Origin: Lolium rigidum
Taxonomy: Eukaryota; Streptophyta; Magnoliopsida; Poales; Poaceae
Assembly (NCBI RefSeq): GCF_022539505.1
Contig: NC_061514.1
Coordinates: forward strand, 218,635,837-218,699,836
DNA: 64,000 nt
Direction of reading: 5' to 3'
Shown: positions 43,851 to 56,415 of the stretch, one piece after another
How the letters are laid out: each line of letters opens with the position of its first letter
Position numbering within the stretch: the first letter of the stretch is position 1
Made by a program: the position numbers and the translations under genes
The notes under the pieces: model-generated
What the model was told of the DNA's origin: nothing
Seen by the model: only the letters and a program-made list of their open reading frames with translations
Database searches by the model: none

Positions 43851-46800
43851 GCGCCAGAGGTGCCTCGTCACGACGCCGATCACTGGGAGCTCGCCAGCGA
43901 GAGAAGAAGCTGGCCACGGCATCGAGGTGGCCTCCATGCGCGGAGAAGAGATGAGGATGACCTTCTCCTTTTATTTTTCTGCCGAAGAGGTAAGTTGGCT
44001 GGGCTGGGCTGCTACTCGGGCCGTGGTGCTGGGTTGCCAAGGTGGGCTGCTGCTGGGCTCCTTCGCTGTCAAGGTGCAGGTAAGATTCTTTTCTCTCTTT
44101 TCTTCTTCTTTTTTTCTGTTTTATAATTCTGTTTTGAATTCTAATTTGAATTTCCTTTCTATTTTGTAGGTATCTTATATGCTAATTCCATTTGGGATGT
44201 TGTGTAATGACTATTACACCCATATTCCATTTGAAACAAGTATTTTTATATTGAATTATATCACATACTTGTGTTTTATCCAAGATAACAAATAGACATG
44301 AATTTATATTCTCATTTTAATTTCTTTTTCTATATGAATCAAATCTATTTGGAATTAATAGAGTTGATAATTTCAACTCATAGGATTTTAGAGGTTGTTA
44401 TTAAGATTTGGTTTCTATTTGAGGAGTGGATGACTTACATATGATTTTATGTGAGCCCAACTTATTAGGGTTTTGTAATTTCTATTATAGCCCCCTTTTA
44501 AGGGTAATACTATCATTATCTTTGAAAGTATCTAAGTAGGTATGGTTTCCATCATGGTTGATCTTGCTTACAAAGTTAAATGGTTGTTAACCGCACATGG
44601 GTTTAATTATAGGACTTAGCATTAGGTGGCTCTTTTGTTTTATAATTGAAGCATAGAATTTGATTAATGAACCATTAGGGTTCAAATGCTCTTTACCTAT
44701 TAACACATGGTTTGTATCTCAATTATGGCCTGGGTTTAGATTATGATTACCATAGTGATGTATAAACTAGGTTTGAGATATAATTCTAGTTTATAGACTT
44801 GGGATGACATCATATTGCATTTGCTAGGGTTTAATCTCTCCTAACCAAGGTAATATGGTTACTTGCTTAACATTTTATGTTCCCTTTTAGTTACTAAGAT
44901 ATTGAGAATTGGTTTTATATTCTACCAATTAACTTCTATTACTATCCTCAATTTATCATTAAAGTAACTAAAGTTGTTATAGTTCTTTTTATAGTTAACT
45001 TTGGTCATATGGATGGATGGTTTCTCACCATATTGAATATGGAGTTTTACTCTAAGGTTTTCTTAGGTTCTTTATTTTATGAAATATAGATATGGTAGGA
45101 TTCTACTTATGATCACCAAATGGTTCACAAATTTAAGGTTGGGATATAAGCCTAGGTTTGCTTAATAGTTACCTCCCTATGATTTCATGTGGGGAATAAT
45201 ATCTACTAATCATATAAGTGTTAGCATTTGGATTATTCACCTATTTCTCCAGAGCATGGTCATGGATTAGGCATGATCCACTTGTTCTTGATATCTCTAC
45301 CTCAAGTTCCTAGGGTTTATGATCATCACTTAATTTATAATGATCAAGGTTTGGCTTCCTAAGGTATTTCTAATGTAATGGTTTTCACTTCCATGATCAA
45401 GTGTTGTCTTGATCAACTAAGCATAATCTCTCTCTTATAGTTTCTTAGATGGTCATGGCTATGGTTGTCTCAATAGATTTATATCCCAGGAGAATGCCTG
45501 AGATATTCTGTTAGGGTTCTACTTAAACAATGTTGATATTATCTTCTGGATATATGGATAGTTTTCCCCCTTACATTCAAGTGTTGGCTTAACTTTCTTG
45601 AGTGTAACACTTTAGCTTGAGCTCCCTCATAAATGAATAGTTATTCTAGGGTTTCTCTCAAAGATAATGATTTGAATTCATGGATTTATATCCAAGGTTT
45701 AACTCAAAGTTTGTTATTACTTCTCAAGTAAATAATGTAGGACTCTCATCCCTCTAGGTTTGATGTAATATTAATTTAGAATAGAGAAGGGTTATATTCC
45801 TTAGTTGGATCTCCTGGTCTTGTCTCCAAGGTTGAAATAGAATGAATACCATGAGGTTCATGTTAGGATCAAGGATATATTAGTTTAAGACATGGAAAAG
45901 ATAAGTGAAGAATGGTTTCTCCATTTTATTATTACTTGGTTTGCAGTTGAATTGGTGTTCATATGCTATGGCAAGGATTACCTTATTATGATCTGTTATA
46001 AGATCAAGCAATTGATCATTGATTAAAGTGTTGTTGTGTTGATTATTAGTTCCATTTGATCTAACCCCTTAGATCAAATCATTTCTGCCCAAAACAAGGT
46101 TTTAGCAAAGTCACATTGAGGTGTATAGCACTTGACTTGATGAGCTACCTCAATTCCACCAAGGTCAAGTGAAACTTCAGTTACTGTGACTGTTTTACTT
46201 TAAAGCGCGAAAATTCGCCAGATTTTCTATGCATGAATGCAATGCACACATCCGTTTCCTCTATTTTGTAACCCCAATACCTGGGATATTACAGTCTCTA
46301 CCCCTTAAACTAAACTTCGTCCTCGAAGTTTGAACTCTCTCACGTTTCCGAAGTGTGGATCTGACTTGTGCAGACTACGACTTTTCTTGAACTCCGTATT
46401 GATCTTACTGGATATAATTGAATATATCCCTTGTCCAGATTCTTCCTGGAATCCATTAGGGTTTGTCTCTGAACATTAGTTTCTTACTCCAGTTCTATGA
46501 TTTTTCTCTGGAATCTAAAAATACCTGTCTCTGAACCATGGCTCTTGCTTTGATTCATTGATTTCTTCCAACTATTATAATCTTGTTTCCTATCTCATTT
46601 AAGATTCAATGATTGGGACTTCTTCTTGTCCTGGCAGTCTTTATTGAGGACTAATTGGATAACATTCTCCTATTTGATAAAATAGGTCTTTGTTTTTCCC
46701 TTACTACCAAAACTACAATAATGGTACTTGGTAAGGTACTAAACATGGAATGGTCGTGATTGTTTATTTTCCTAAGAATGGATTAGACTAATTTAGTCCA

Positions 46801-47466
46801 TCCAATCATGGTTTATAGGTGATACCTAAAACTATCTTGGTTATTTAGGTTCCATGAAAGGAATCATTCTATTAGTCTTTGGTATTGGTATGTTCAATCT
46901 TCTTCTGTCTTTGGCCTTCTCAAGCTGTATTTGGTCTCCGATATTCCTTTATCCAACTTTATTATCCATGACTTACTTGAGCTTTCGTACTTCTGAGTAA
47001 ATACTACTCACTTTCTCAAGTTATAGTCCACTTCATGCTTCCTCGAGTATAAATCTCGGCTTCTGGTCTGACATCCTTCTGAAAGTAATGTCCAACAATC
47101 TTATGAAAATAAGATCGAACTTCCTCTCAGTTCAGACCTTCTTCTTCTACCTTACTCAAAATATTGAGTTATTGTACAACCAACTAAATGTTTACTCTAC
47201 CCCTTAGAGTTTTCTTATGGTCTTCAACTCCTTTTCTTCCAACTATTGGACTTATGGTTGGAATATTGGTCTGGTTCTAACTTATGGGTTTTACTTCTTC
47301 TAAGGTGTCGCGAAGAATGTTTATGGTGTATCCACTCAATTGTGGACATCCAATGTGAATCCTTTGACTAAATGTTTATAGATCTAGCTAATTGGCTGAC
47401 AAGATTTTTATTTGTTCACAAACTTTTGTTACAAATAATTAAATCGTGGGCTATTTGTAATACCCA

Positions 47467-47640
47467 CTGATACCAGCTGTGGTTATTATACCAACTGTGG
47501 CTATTTGATATCTAAAAATGGAATCTATTATAGGTTCTGATCAACTGGACGAGACATCTTCTGCTTTATCTGGCAGTGTTGATCCTATACCATTTGTGGT
47601 CTTCTGATACCAACTACGGTCTTCTTATAACTGCTATGGT
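47467..47640 (-). repeat. Degenerate copies of the PBS-LTR junction motif
   Basis: The plus-strand string CTGATACCAGCTGTGG, found at the true PBS-LTR border (49211-49226), recurs exactly at 47467-47482. Weaker forms follow at 47487-47500 (TATACCAACTGTGG), 47586-47599, 47604-47619 and 47626-47639, the last three in a 19-20 bp tandem period. A further partial copy is at about 48950-48963. Confidence 0.6.
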
Positions 47641-49207
47641 TTCATAGATCATCTTCCTTCATTCAGGGTTTATTTTGCAAGAAAACCACTAGCTGAAACT
47701 ATGAATATAGTATCCTAAGTGATTTCCCATGCATTCCCTCTTCCATAATGACTATGGTTCTACTTCTACTACTCCACAGTCATCATATTTCTCACCTTCA
47801 TGCTTCCTATGTACTAAAGTACTCCTCTGTTGAGGTAAAGCATGAGTTTTGGTTGGTACTTCCTTCTGAATATTGTGGTTGCTTCCCACAACTTTACTCA
47901 TTTCTTCTGATGAACCTTCATCTTGTCTTCAAAATATTCAGAATTCGTCACTTCCTCACACGAATACTATTACCCTCTAGATCTATAGCATCAAGTAAGA
48001 ACTTGATATTGCAACATGCATTTGTATATCAAAGTCAAACTTCATGTACGGATCTAGTCAAACAATGAAAATCCAATAAAATCCAAGAAGATTCAGCTTT
48101 GTGTTTATAATACACACCATCATAAGCCTGAATATGATTGTTGAGTAAGACATCTCTAAACATCAGGCTCGGATGTGTAGTATATAACACCACATAAGAT
48201 AGGTTTATATCGTGATACTTAGCACGAGTACGTGAATTTCTACTATTTGTCTCAACATTTATCTTAATTGCACATTTGCAATGAGACAAACTTGAAACAA
48301 AGTGGTCTAGGATAGTTGTGGTTAACCTAATTTTCTTTGGAAGTACTAACTTAGCTTCCATTTTGTTGAGGACTACTTCAACGATATGTCTGGTTCTAAC
48401 ATCACTATTCTAGACACATAACTATTGGAATATAGCTCCTATACTTCCAAGTTATTGTATCGTAAGGCTATGGACCTAATGTTCTTGACACAGTTCCCAT
48501 GGTTTTTGGGACATGACTCTTGCACTATTGTTTAGCACTTGGCTTCTTATTGTACTCCTCCAAAATACTTATAATGTTCTATTCCATCACATAATGATTC
48601 TCAGGTGAATCATATATGATTAACAACTCTACCATGTAAGTAGACATAATTTTATTCCTATCCCTCTTCCTTACCTCCCATGATTGACTTATCATGGTCT
48701 ATACTATTTCCTATAACTATTTTTTATCACTTATTATCAATTGTTCCACAAGTTTAGATAAATTTTACTTACCCTATTACTGGTATTGGTATACCCTTCT
48801 AGTAGGACATCTTCCTTATCTTTATTACTTGATATTACTCCTATTACATGTCTGGGTGATTTTATATAATCATAACATGTGTTGGTACACATCTTCCAAT
48901 AGGATATCTTCCTTATGGTTGTATCCTCTCTTTGGACTACCATGTATTGTATACCAACTGTGATCTACTCATCTAGTTTTTTTAAGGACTTAATGGTTTA
49001 CTACATATTTGGGATTAGCTGACTAACTTTACTTTATCTTGGTAAGTTAGGTAAGAAATGTTGACTCAAGTGTGTCAGGATTATTCTCAAGTGAATATCC
49101 ATCTCATGTCATAAGAAGTATTTGGTTTACCTAGGACAACTTCCTATAGACACTACCAATCCTATAGGTCTCCTTTAAAGGGTTTTAATCCTAGGGTCAA
49201 AGCATTT

Positions 49208-49219
49208 GCTCTGATACCA
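49208..49219 (-). promoter_or_regulatory. Primer-binding site of element D
   Basis: The minus strand reads TGGTATCAGAGC two bases after the end of the right LTR. It proves that the right LTR is the 5' LTR and that the element points left. Confidence 0.92.
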
Positions 49220-49221
49220 GC

Positions 49222-52200
49222 TGTGGTGACCCGGCATACCACTGCATGGTGTAGTATGCAAGTCTGATATAACACCAATGAAACACTGTTCCACTAGTAT
49301 TATATCGCTCAGAGTGGTACAACAGAAACATATGCGGGTCCAAGGCATGTCTATAGAATTACAACATTGACTCTATTACATAAGATCATCACAACCTCCT
49401 ACTTTACAATGAGGTAAAACTGCAAATAAACTCCAGAAGAACGACTCGTAGTCTAGTCTTATCACGAACTCTATTTGTAGAGTATTTAACTAGCTATAGA
49501 GGCTATGATTAGATTCTACCTAAATAGGAGCTAGGTTTAGGAAGCTAGTTCCTTTCTATTGCTAATCTAGGTTTTCTCCTTGTTGGATGTGGTATCTGAC
49601 ACCTCTGACAGGTTCATGTTCCCTTGAAGTAGTTGTAGACTCCTTGGTCTTCGAGTTGCATTGTAGATCCTCCCTCGTGGCCTCCATATCTAAGCAGGGG
49701 ATTTAAGAGTGGTATGAGTACGAGCGTACTCAACAAGTTCATTATAGGAAAGAGGTGTTTAATGCTCTAGCTACGGCATTAGACCAGAAAGTCTAATACC
49801 AATGCAGGTTTTCATAACCATTTCTTCAAAAGGTTGCTTTTATTCAGAAGAACTATGTCCGTCAGCCTTCACCGGTTTACTAGAACTTCATGGAGCTCCT
49901 TTCCGGCCGCGTTCGCAGTTCCATATCCCGGAACGGGGAGTGACGGAGTCACGGTTCTTTACACTCTGCAGAGGTGTGTTGCTTTACCCATAAGAGATCT
50001 TAACCTTGGTGCCAACCGGGTGATCTTCCCGTCCACACTTCCTATGGTGTGAGGCCCGGTATAAGGTCTAGCCAATCATGTTCCTCCGCTACCTCGAACA
50101 CCCACCCTTTGTTGCATGCCCCGACCCTGGGTCCTCGCCGGTCCCATTATTCCCATAGATTTCAGGGTGGACCCCGACCACGACGACAGTCTGGGATCGA
50201 ACCAAACTCCTTCGCCGGTAGCTGCAACCCATCATAGACCGCAATACCGTGGGGACTTAAGGCTTCCCCAGCCAACCGCTTGTTCTTCGAGCGACAAGTG
50301 TCTACGGACTATGCCGTGGGGACTTAAGGCTTCCCCAGCCAACCGCTTGCCCTGACAGATACAAGTGTCTACGGTAAAGCGCATCCGTTGATGAACGAGA
50401 GGTGGAAACACTTTTGACTACTCCGTCCCACTCCGGATCTTATGGTTAACACGGGTATTACGGCACAAGAATCACTGGACGACATTTGTTGTTTAATCCT
50501 AGATGGATATAAACCCTTGCAATGGAACCTCCACCATATCAACACAATCCATGGTTCCATTGCCAACCACATAGTCATATTCATAGTTATGAAAGTAGTG
50601 GTTTTGGTTTTTATGCAATAGTGGTAATCATAGTACTTTGCAAGTAATTTGATAAAGATACTCAAATGAAATGAGCAAGCGATGAAGTTGCCTTTCTTGA
50701 CTGCAAGATTATGCAGGCAAGGTCTTCGATACGTAGTAACTCCAAATTCTGAAATAGCATCACCGTCCGGTAAGGACGATGTTTAAAAGATTGTCAAGGA
50801 TGCAATAATGTATAAGTATGAGATGCAATCGTTCTAGGCGTGATCTAACCCCGATGATTTAGGATTAGTGAGTGGTAATGATCAGTTCAGGGTGTGTTGC
50901 ACTTTTAGAATGATTCACAAATAAGGTTCTTATTCGGGTGTGATTACTTGGTATCCTAAACATGTCTTGCAATATATCATAATAATAGCATTAATGGCAC
51001 ACAACAATAACATTTGGTAAAATCCTAACATGTAATGAATAGTGGTTGGTTTTAGCACTCTATGGCATGGTTAATGATTAATTATTATATACTCCAAAAG
51101 AATAACTTTTGAAGAACAGGTTCTTTAATAAAGAACAAGTATGATAATTAGGGTTGTAGGGTTCTATGGTTTACTATGGTTTCATTAGTTTCTGGAGTAA
51201 GGATTAGATGGATTCTAACAATGTTGGATTCATCGACACCTAGGGCTTGTAAGGTTGGGTTAAGCCTAGGCCTCCTAAGCAATTGTTGGTGATAGCTAGC
51301 TAGGGTTTATGGGTCCTTATAAGCAGGGTTGATGATGATTCTTTATTTACTTCAACAGAATAACTTTTGAAGAACATACTTCTTAAATAATAAGAAGTAT
51401 ATCAATTAGGGTTGAGGTTGTCTAGGGTTTGCTATTGGATTCACTAAGTAAGGAATAGTGGTTTCCTAAATAGGATGTTTAATAATTATCTTACACTAAT
51501 GGGGTTTAATGGAGTATGGTTAGGTGGTGCATGATAATGGGCATGGTTGCTATTAGGGTTCATCATAATGGTGTGATGCTAAGCATGGTTAATTAAGATT
51601 GATATCTCTAAGGATAGGAGCTAGGGTTTGCATTTGGTTGCCCTTATTTGATCAATTAGGTTGGATAGGTATGCCTACATGGACTACTAAATTACTGATA
51701 ATAGGGCTCCTACAATTTTAGGTGGCATGGCAAGTATTTAATTGTTGTTATGATTCTATGTATGAAAATAGAACACCATGATTACATGTGAGGATCTAGG
51801 GTTTAGGTTTTTAGAAGTAAATTAGGGTTCAAATGAAATAGTGGAGCTAGGTTCTAAATGGCATTAGGGTTTTAGGATCCCACATGAAATTATGGGGTTA
51901 TCACTTTGTTGTATAATGGAACTAGGGTTTCCTAATTACCCTATAATTCTTGGATTAATAACTTCATTAATAAAGTTGAAGTTATTAATAACTTTGAAAT
52001 TTAAATAATATTGGATTTGTCCTTTTATTATTTTAAAGAATTAATAATTAAGGTAATTATTAATTATGGTTTAAATCCTCCTATTAAGGATTTAATAAAT
52101 TATAGGCAAAAGAAATTTAGTTTTAATATTTTCCTGATTTGCTTACTGGTTTTTATTAATTTAGAAGTTTTTCTTAATTATTGAATTTTTTATTAAATTT

Positions 52201-55200
52201 GGAATTAAAATTAAAGGCTTAAATAGCAAGTGTTAAATAATTGAATTTTTATTAAAAATATAAATTTGATTTTATATTTTTATTGGATAGATTTTTCTTT
52301 TATAAAATTTTTGATATCTTATTTGTATTTTTTCGAGCTTTTATGAATTTTCTATATTTATTTGAAGTTGCGGGTTTTATTGAATTTTGAAATACAACGA
52401 AGCCGCTAAATTTACTCGGTCTGTCTACCCACAGGGACACTGACGGGTGGGCCAAGGGCCACGTCAGTGCCATGGTGGAGACGAGGTGGCATGGAGAGTT
52501 GCCGGCCGGCGGCCAGTTGCCAACGACGGCGGCGGTCCAAGGTTCCCGCGGGTTCACGCAGATGCTCACTGGAACGAGCACGCCGAGGGGAACACGATGG
52601 TGGCGGCGCCGCTAGCTATGTGTCGCCGGAGCTTGGCCGGCGACGATGTGCCGCGGCGGCGGTCACAGGTCCATGGCGCGGGGGCGTTCCAGAGGTGAAT
52701 AGGTGCTACCGAGATGTCGCGGAGAATGGGTAGCTCACCAGGAGCACGATGGAGGCGACAGCAGGGTCGGAGGAGCTCCAAATCGTCGGAATTGACGGCT
52801 CCGGCCGTCGGAGAGGGCGAGCTCGACGGAGATGCTCCGGGCACTCTGGCTCGATTCCTTGTGCTGGATGGGCATGTCGAGGACGGCGATCCCGATGACG
52901 TCCACGGCGAGGCCAGGGGAGGTCTACATTGACGGCAGTAATGGTGGCCGGGTGACGTTAGGGTTTCAATTTGGGCGAAATTGGAGCAAGGGAGGAAGAA
53001 CCCGATGCTAGGGCTCGCTGTGGAGCTTTTATATGGCGCCAGAGGTGCCTCGTCACGACGCCGATCACTGGGAGCTCGCCAGCGAGAGAAGAGGCTGGCC
53101 ACGGCATCGAGGTGGCCTCCATGCGCGGAGAAGAGATGAGGATGACCTTCTCCTTTTATTTTTCTGCCGAAGAGGTAAGTTGGCTGGGCTGGGCTGCTAC
53201 TCGGGCCGTGGTGCTGGGTTGCCAAGGTGGGCTGCTGCTGGGCTCCTTCGCTGTCAAGGTGCAGGTAAGATTCTTTTCTCTCTTTTCTTCTTCTTTTTTT
53301 CTGTTTTATAATTCTGTTTTGAACTCTAATTTGAATTTCCTTTCTATTTTGTAGGTATCTTATATGCTAATTCCATTTGGGATGTTGTGTAATGACTATT
53401 ACACCCATATTCCATTTGAAACAAGTATTTTTATATTGAATTATATCACATACTTGTGTTTTATCCAAGATAACAAATAGACATGAATTTATATTCTCAT
53501 TTTAATTTCTTTTTCTATATGAATCAAATCTATTTGGAATTAATAGAGTTGATAATTTCAACTCATAGGATTTTAGAGGTTGTTATTAAGATTTGATTTC
53601 TATTTGATGAGTGGATGACTTACATATGATTTTATGTGAGCCCAACTTATTAGGGTTTTGTAATTTCTATAATAGCCCCCTTTTAAGGGTAATACTATCA
53701 TTATCTTTGAAAGTATCTAAGTAGGTATGGTTTCCATCATGGTTGATCTTGCTTACAAAGTTAAATGGTTGTTAACCACACATGGGTTTAATTATAGGAC
53801 TTAGCATTAGGTGGCTCTTTTGTTTTATAATTGAAGCATAGAATTTGATTAATGAACCATTAGGGTTCAAATGCTCTTTACCTATTAACACATGGTTTGA
53901 ATCTCAATTATGGCCTGGGTTTAGATTATGATTACCATAGTGATGTATAAACTAGGTTTGAGATATAATTCTAGTTTATAGACTTGGGATGACATCATAT
54001 TGCATTTGCTAGGGTTTAATCTCCCCTAACCAAGGTAATATGGTTACTTGCTTAACATTTTATGTTCCCTTTTAGTTACTAAGATATTGAGAATTGGTTT
54101 TATATTCTACCAATTAACTTCTATTACTATCCTCAATTTATCATTAAAGTAACTAAAGTTGTTATAGTTCTTTTTATAGTTAACTTTGGTCATATGGATG
54201 GATGGTTTCTCACCACATTGAATATGGAGTTTTACTCTAAGGTTTTCTTAGGTTCTTTATTTTATGAAATATAGATATGGTAGGATTCTACTTATGATCA
54301 CCAAATGGTTCACAAATTTAAGGTTGGGATATAAGCCTAGGTTTGCTTACTAGTTACCTCCCTATGATTTCATATGGGGAATAATATCTACTAATCATAT
54401 AAGTGTTAGCATTTGGATTATTCACCTATTTCTCCAGAGCATGGTCATGGATTAGGCATTATCCACTTGTTCTTGATATCTCTACCTCAAGTTTCTAGGG
54501 TTTATGATCATCACTTAATTTATAATGATCAAGGTTTGGCTTCCTAAGGTTTGGCTTCCTAAGGTATTTCTAATGTAATGGTTTTCACTTCCATGATCAA
54601 GTGTTGTCTTGATCAACTAAGCATAATCTCTCTCTTATAGTTTCTTAGATGGTCATGGCTATGGTTGTCTCAATAGATTTATATCCCAGGAGAATGCCTG
54701 AGATATTCTGTTAGGGTTCTACTTAAAAAATGTTGATATTATCTTCTGCATATATGGATAGTTTTCCCCCTTACATTCAAGTGTTGGCTTAACTTTCTTG
54801 AGTGTAACACTTTATCTTGAGCTCCCTCATAAATGAATAGTTATTCTAGGGTTTCTCTCAAAGATAATGATTTGAATTCATGGATTTATATCCAAGGTTT
54901 AACTCAAAGTTTGTTATTACTTCTCTAGTAAATAATGTAGGACTCTCATCCCTCTAGGTTTGATGTAATATTAATTTAGAATAGAGAAGGGTTATATTCC
55001 TTAGTAGGATCTCCTGGTCTTGTCTCCAAGGTTGAAATAGAATGAATACCATGAGGTTCATGTTAGGATCAAGGATTAGTTTAAGACATGGAAAAGATAA
55101 GTGAAGAATGGTTTCTCCATTTTATTATTACTTGGTTTGCAGTTGAATTGGTGTTCATATGCTATGGCAAGGATTACCTTATTATGATCTGTTATAAGAT

Positions 55201-55488
55201 CAAGCAATTGATCATTGATTAAAGTGTTGTTGTGTTGATTATTAGTTCCATTTGATCTAACCCCTTAGATCAAATCATTTCTGCCCAAAACAAGGTTTTA
55301 GCAAAGTCACATTGAGGTGTATAGCACTTGACTTGATGAGCTACCTCAATTCCACCAAGGTCAAGTGAAACTTCAGTTACTGTGACTGTTTTACTTTAAA
55401 GCGCGAAAATTCGCCAGATTTTCTATGCATGAATGCAATGCACACATCTGTTTCTCTATTTTGTAACCCCAATACCTGGGATATTACA
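49222..55488 (-). mobile_element. Element D 5' LTR (6.27 kb)
   Basis: It is a near-identical sister of 40040-46293, starting TGTAATATCCC at 55488 (minus strand) and ending CACCACA at 49222. The exon-like block is at 50692-50748, the last block from 49689 to the stop at 49562-49564, the leader donor at 52738-52737 and the TATA box at 53026-53035. Relative to the sister it has a 16 bp duplication (GGTTTGGCTTCCTAAG, about 54530-54565) and a 4 bp deletion near 55075. Its GC-type donor is weakened (GCAAC instead of GCAAG). Confidence 0.9.
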
Positions 55489-55493
55489 AAGAA
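55489..55493 (+). other. Target-site duplication AAGAA, right copy
   Basis: AAGAA directly follows the right LTR of element D and duplicates 40035-40039. Removing element D and one copy rejoins the gag frame of element B. Confidence 0.92.
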
Positions 55494-56097
55494 GGAGGAG
55501 AGATTCCTGAACGGACTGCGCGACGAGATGCAGACTGTGCTAGTAAACATCCCGTTCACAGACCTAGAAGCCCTTGTGGACTCTGCCATCCAAATGGAAG
55601 AGAAACTGCATCAAGCAAATGAGAACCGCAAGCGCCGCATGATGAACCAGAGTGGGCCCAGCAATACCCCAAGGTATCGCCCCAGCTCAAGTGGAGGATT
55701 CACCCCAAGAAACAACAAGCCCCATGTGCCGCTGTCACGTCCGAGCTTTCCCAATCGGAGTGGAGGACACCCAAGGCCAGGAGGCCACAACAATAACAAC
55801 AGCCACAACAACAACAATCACTTCAACTGTGCCCCGATGAGAGCCCCCGGCAACCACAACAACAACAACACCACTCCAAGGACTAGGAGCAACGCTGTCC
55901 CCGTCGCCCCTAAGGACAAGTCAACTGTGACTTGTTATGAATGTGTAATAGTGGGTCACTACTCCAATGAGTGCCCCAAGAAGCTTTCCAAGACCACCCC
56001 AATACCGCTGCACCTGCTCAGCAACAACGCCGTGTTTCAGCCGGAAGGAAGTTCACCCCAGGCAACCCGAACAACCGTAGCGGCCGCCTCTTCCACA
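55494..56097 (+). pseudogene. gag: Element B gag, C-terminal half with zinc knuckle
   Basis: Reading resumes as EERFLNGLRDEMQTVLVNIP, continues the capsid core, passes a basic Asn-rich linker (about 55780-55890) and reaches a complete CCHC knuckle, CYECVIVGHYSNEC (55936-55977). The knuckle binds the genomic RNA. Soon after, around 55980, a frameshift separates this frame (which runs on to TGA at 56098-56100) from the frame that leads into protease. In such elements gag and pol are normally one frame, so this is damage and not programmed. Confidence 0.82.
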
Positions 56098-56405
56098 TGA
56101 ATGCTGAAGAAGCCCAGGAAGCACCAGATGTCGTGCTGGGTATGTTTTCTGTTAACTCAGTACCTGCAAGAGTGTTGTTTGATTCTGGAGCATCGCATTC
56201 GTTTGTTATAGAAGATTTTGCATGCGCTAGTAAGATTCAACCAATCAGTTTGAAACACGTTATGATAGTCCAAATACCTGGTTCAACTACAAAAGCTAGA
56301 AAAATTTGCAAAGATGTGCCCATCAGAATACATGAAATAGATTTTTATGCAAATTTGATTGTCCTGGGAACAAAAGGTTTGGAAGTAGTACTGGGTATGG
56401 ATTAA
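55985..56405 (+). pseudogene. pol: Element B protease
   Basis: The frame gives NTAAPAQQQRRVSAGRKF, then HMNAEEAQEAPDVVLGMFSV, then the aspartic protease motif VLFDSGASHSFV (about 56174-56209), and ends in the flap and core residues VVLGMD at 56387-56404 followed by TAA. The DSGA triad residue is intact. The stop and a shift of frame just after LGMD disconnect it from the next piece, which begins LIDCAKKAITMTSS at about 56418. Confidence 0.82.
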
Positions 56406-56415
56406 ACATCATGGA

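Larger units (their letters stand above)
40040..46293 (-). mobile_element. Element D 3' LTR (6.25 kb)
   Basis: On the minus strand it runs from TGTAATATCCCAGGTATTGG (46293) to GGTCACCACA (40040). It has an AT-rich U3, a TATA box at 43841-43850 (CATATAAAAG), a GC-rich leader, an AT-rich stretch with two perfect hairpins, the exon-like blocks, and a 68 bp direct duplication. The Pro/Ser/Arg-rich frame at 43432-44040 runs through the TATA box and the leader and has no in-frame Met after the likely transcription start, so I do not call it a gene. At 6.25 kb it is among the longer LTRs known in grasses. Confidence 0.9.
46294..49221 (-). mobile_element. Element D internal region, non-coding
   Basis: This is 2.9 kb of AT-rich sequence with no recognisable retrotransposon protein on either strand. 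The longest minus frame (48035-48361, 108 codons) has no motif I know. Next to the left LTR the minus-strand sequence AAGGGGTAGAGAC (46294-46306) is the polypurine tract, preceded by CGAGGACGAAG, a common pre-PPT string in plant gypsy elements. Next to the right LTR is the PBS. Several echoes of the PBS-LTR junction lie at 47467-47640. The region probably retains packaging and priming signals only. Confidence 0.75.
40040..55488 (-). mobile_element. Element D: 15.4 kb non-autonomous LTR retrotransposon nested in gag of element B
   Basis: Two nearly identical LTRs (40040-46293 and 49222-55488) flank a 2.9 kb internal region. The perfect 5 bp duplication AAGAA lies at 40035-40039 and 55489-55493. 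A minus-strand PBS next to the right LTR and a polypurine tract next to the left LTR set the orientation as minus. Comparing the first 1.8 kb of the LTRs by eye I count about 19 differences, near 1%, so the insertion is young. No gag, protease, RT or integrase was recognised. Very long LTRs with a non-coding interior fit the LARD class (large retrotransposon derivative), which includes Sukkula of barley. I cannot say whether it is that family. Confidence 0.9.

Noticed and set aside
46294..49221. Possible hidden gag or pol in the interior of element D
   Set aside because: I looked on both strands for CCHC, DSGA, the RT Asp-Asp box and integrase motifs and saw none. The longest frames are short and without motifs.
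52566..53225. 219-codon minus-strand ORF (and 43432-44040), Pro/Ser/Arg-rich, in both LTRs of element D
   Set aside because: It reads through the TATA box, its ATG lies upstream of the probable transcription start, and no in-frame Met follows. The two copies are alike only because the LTRs are.
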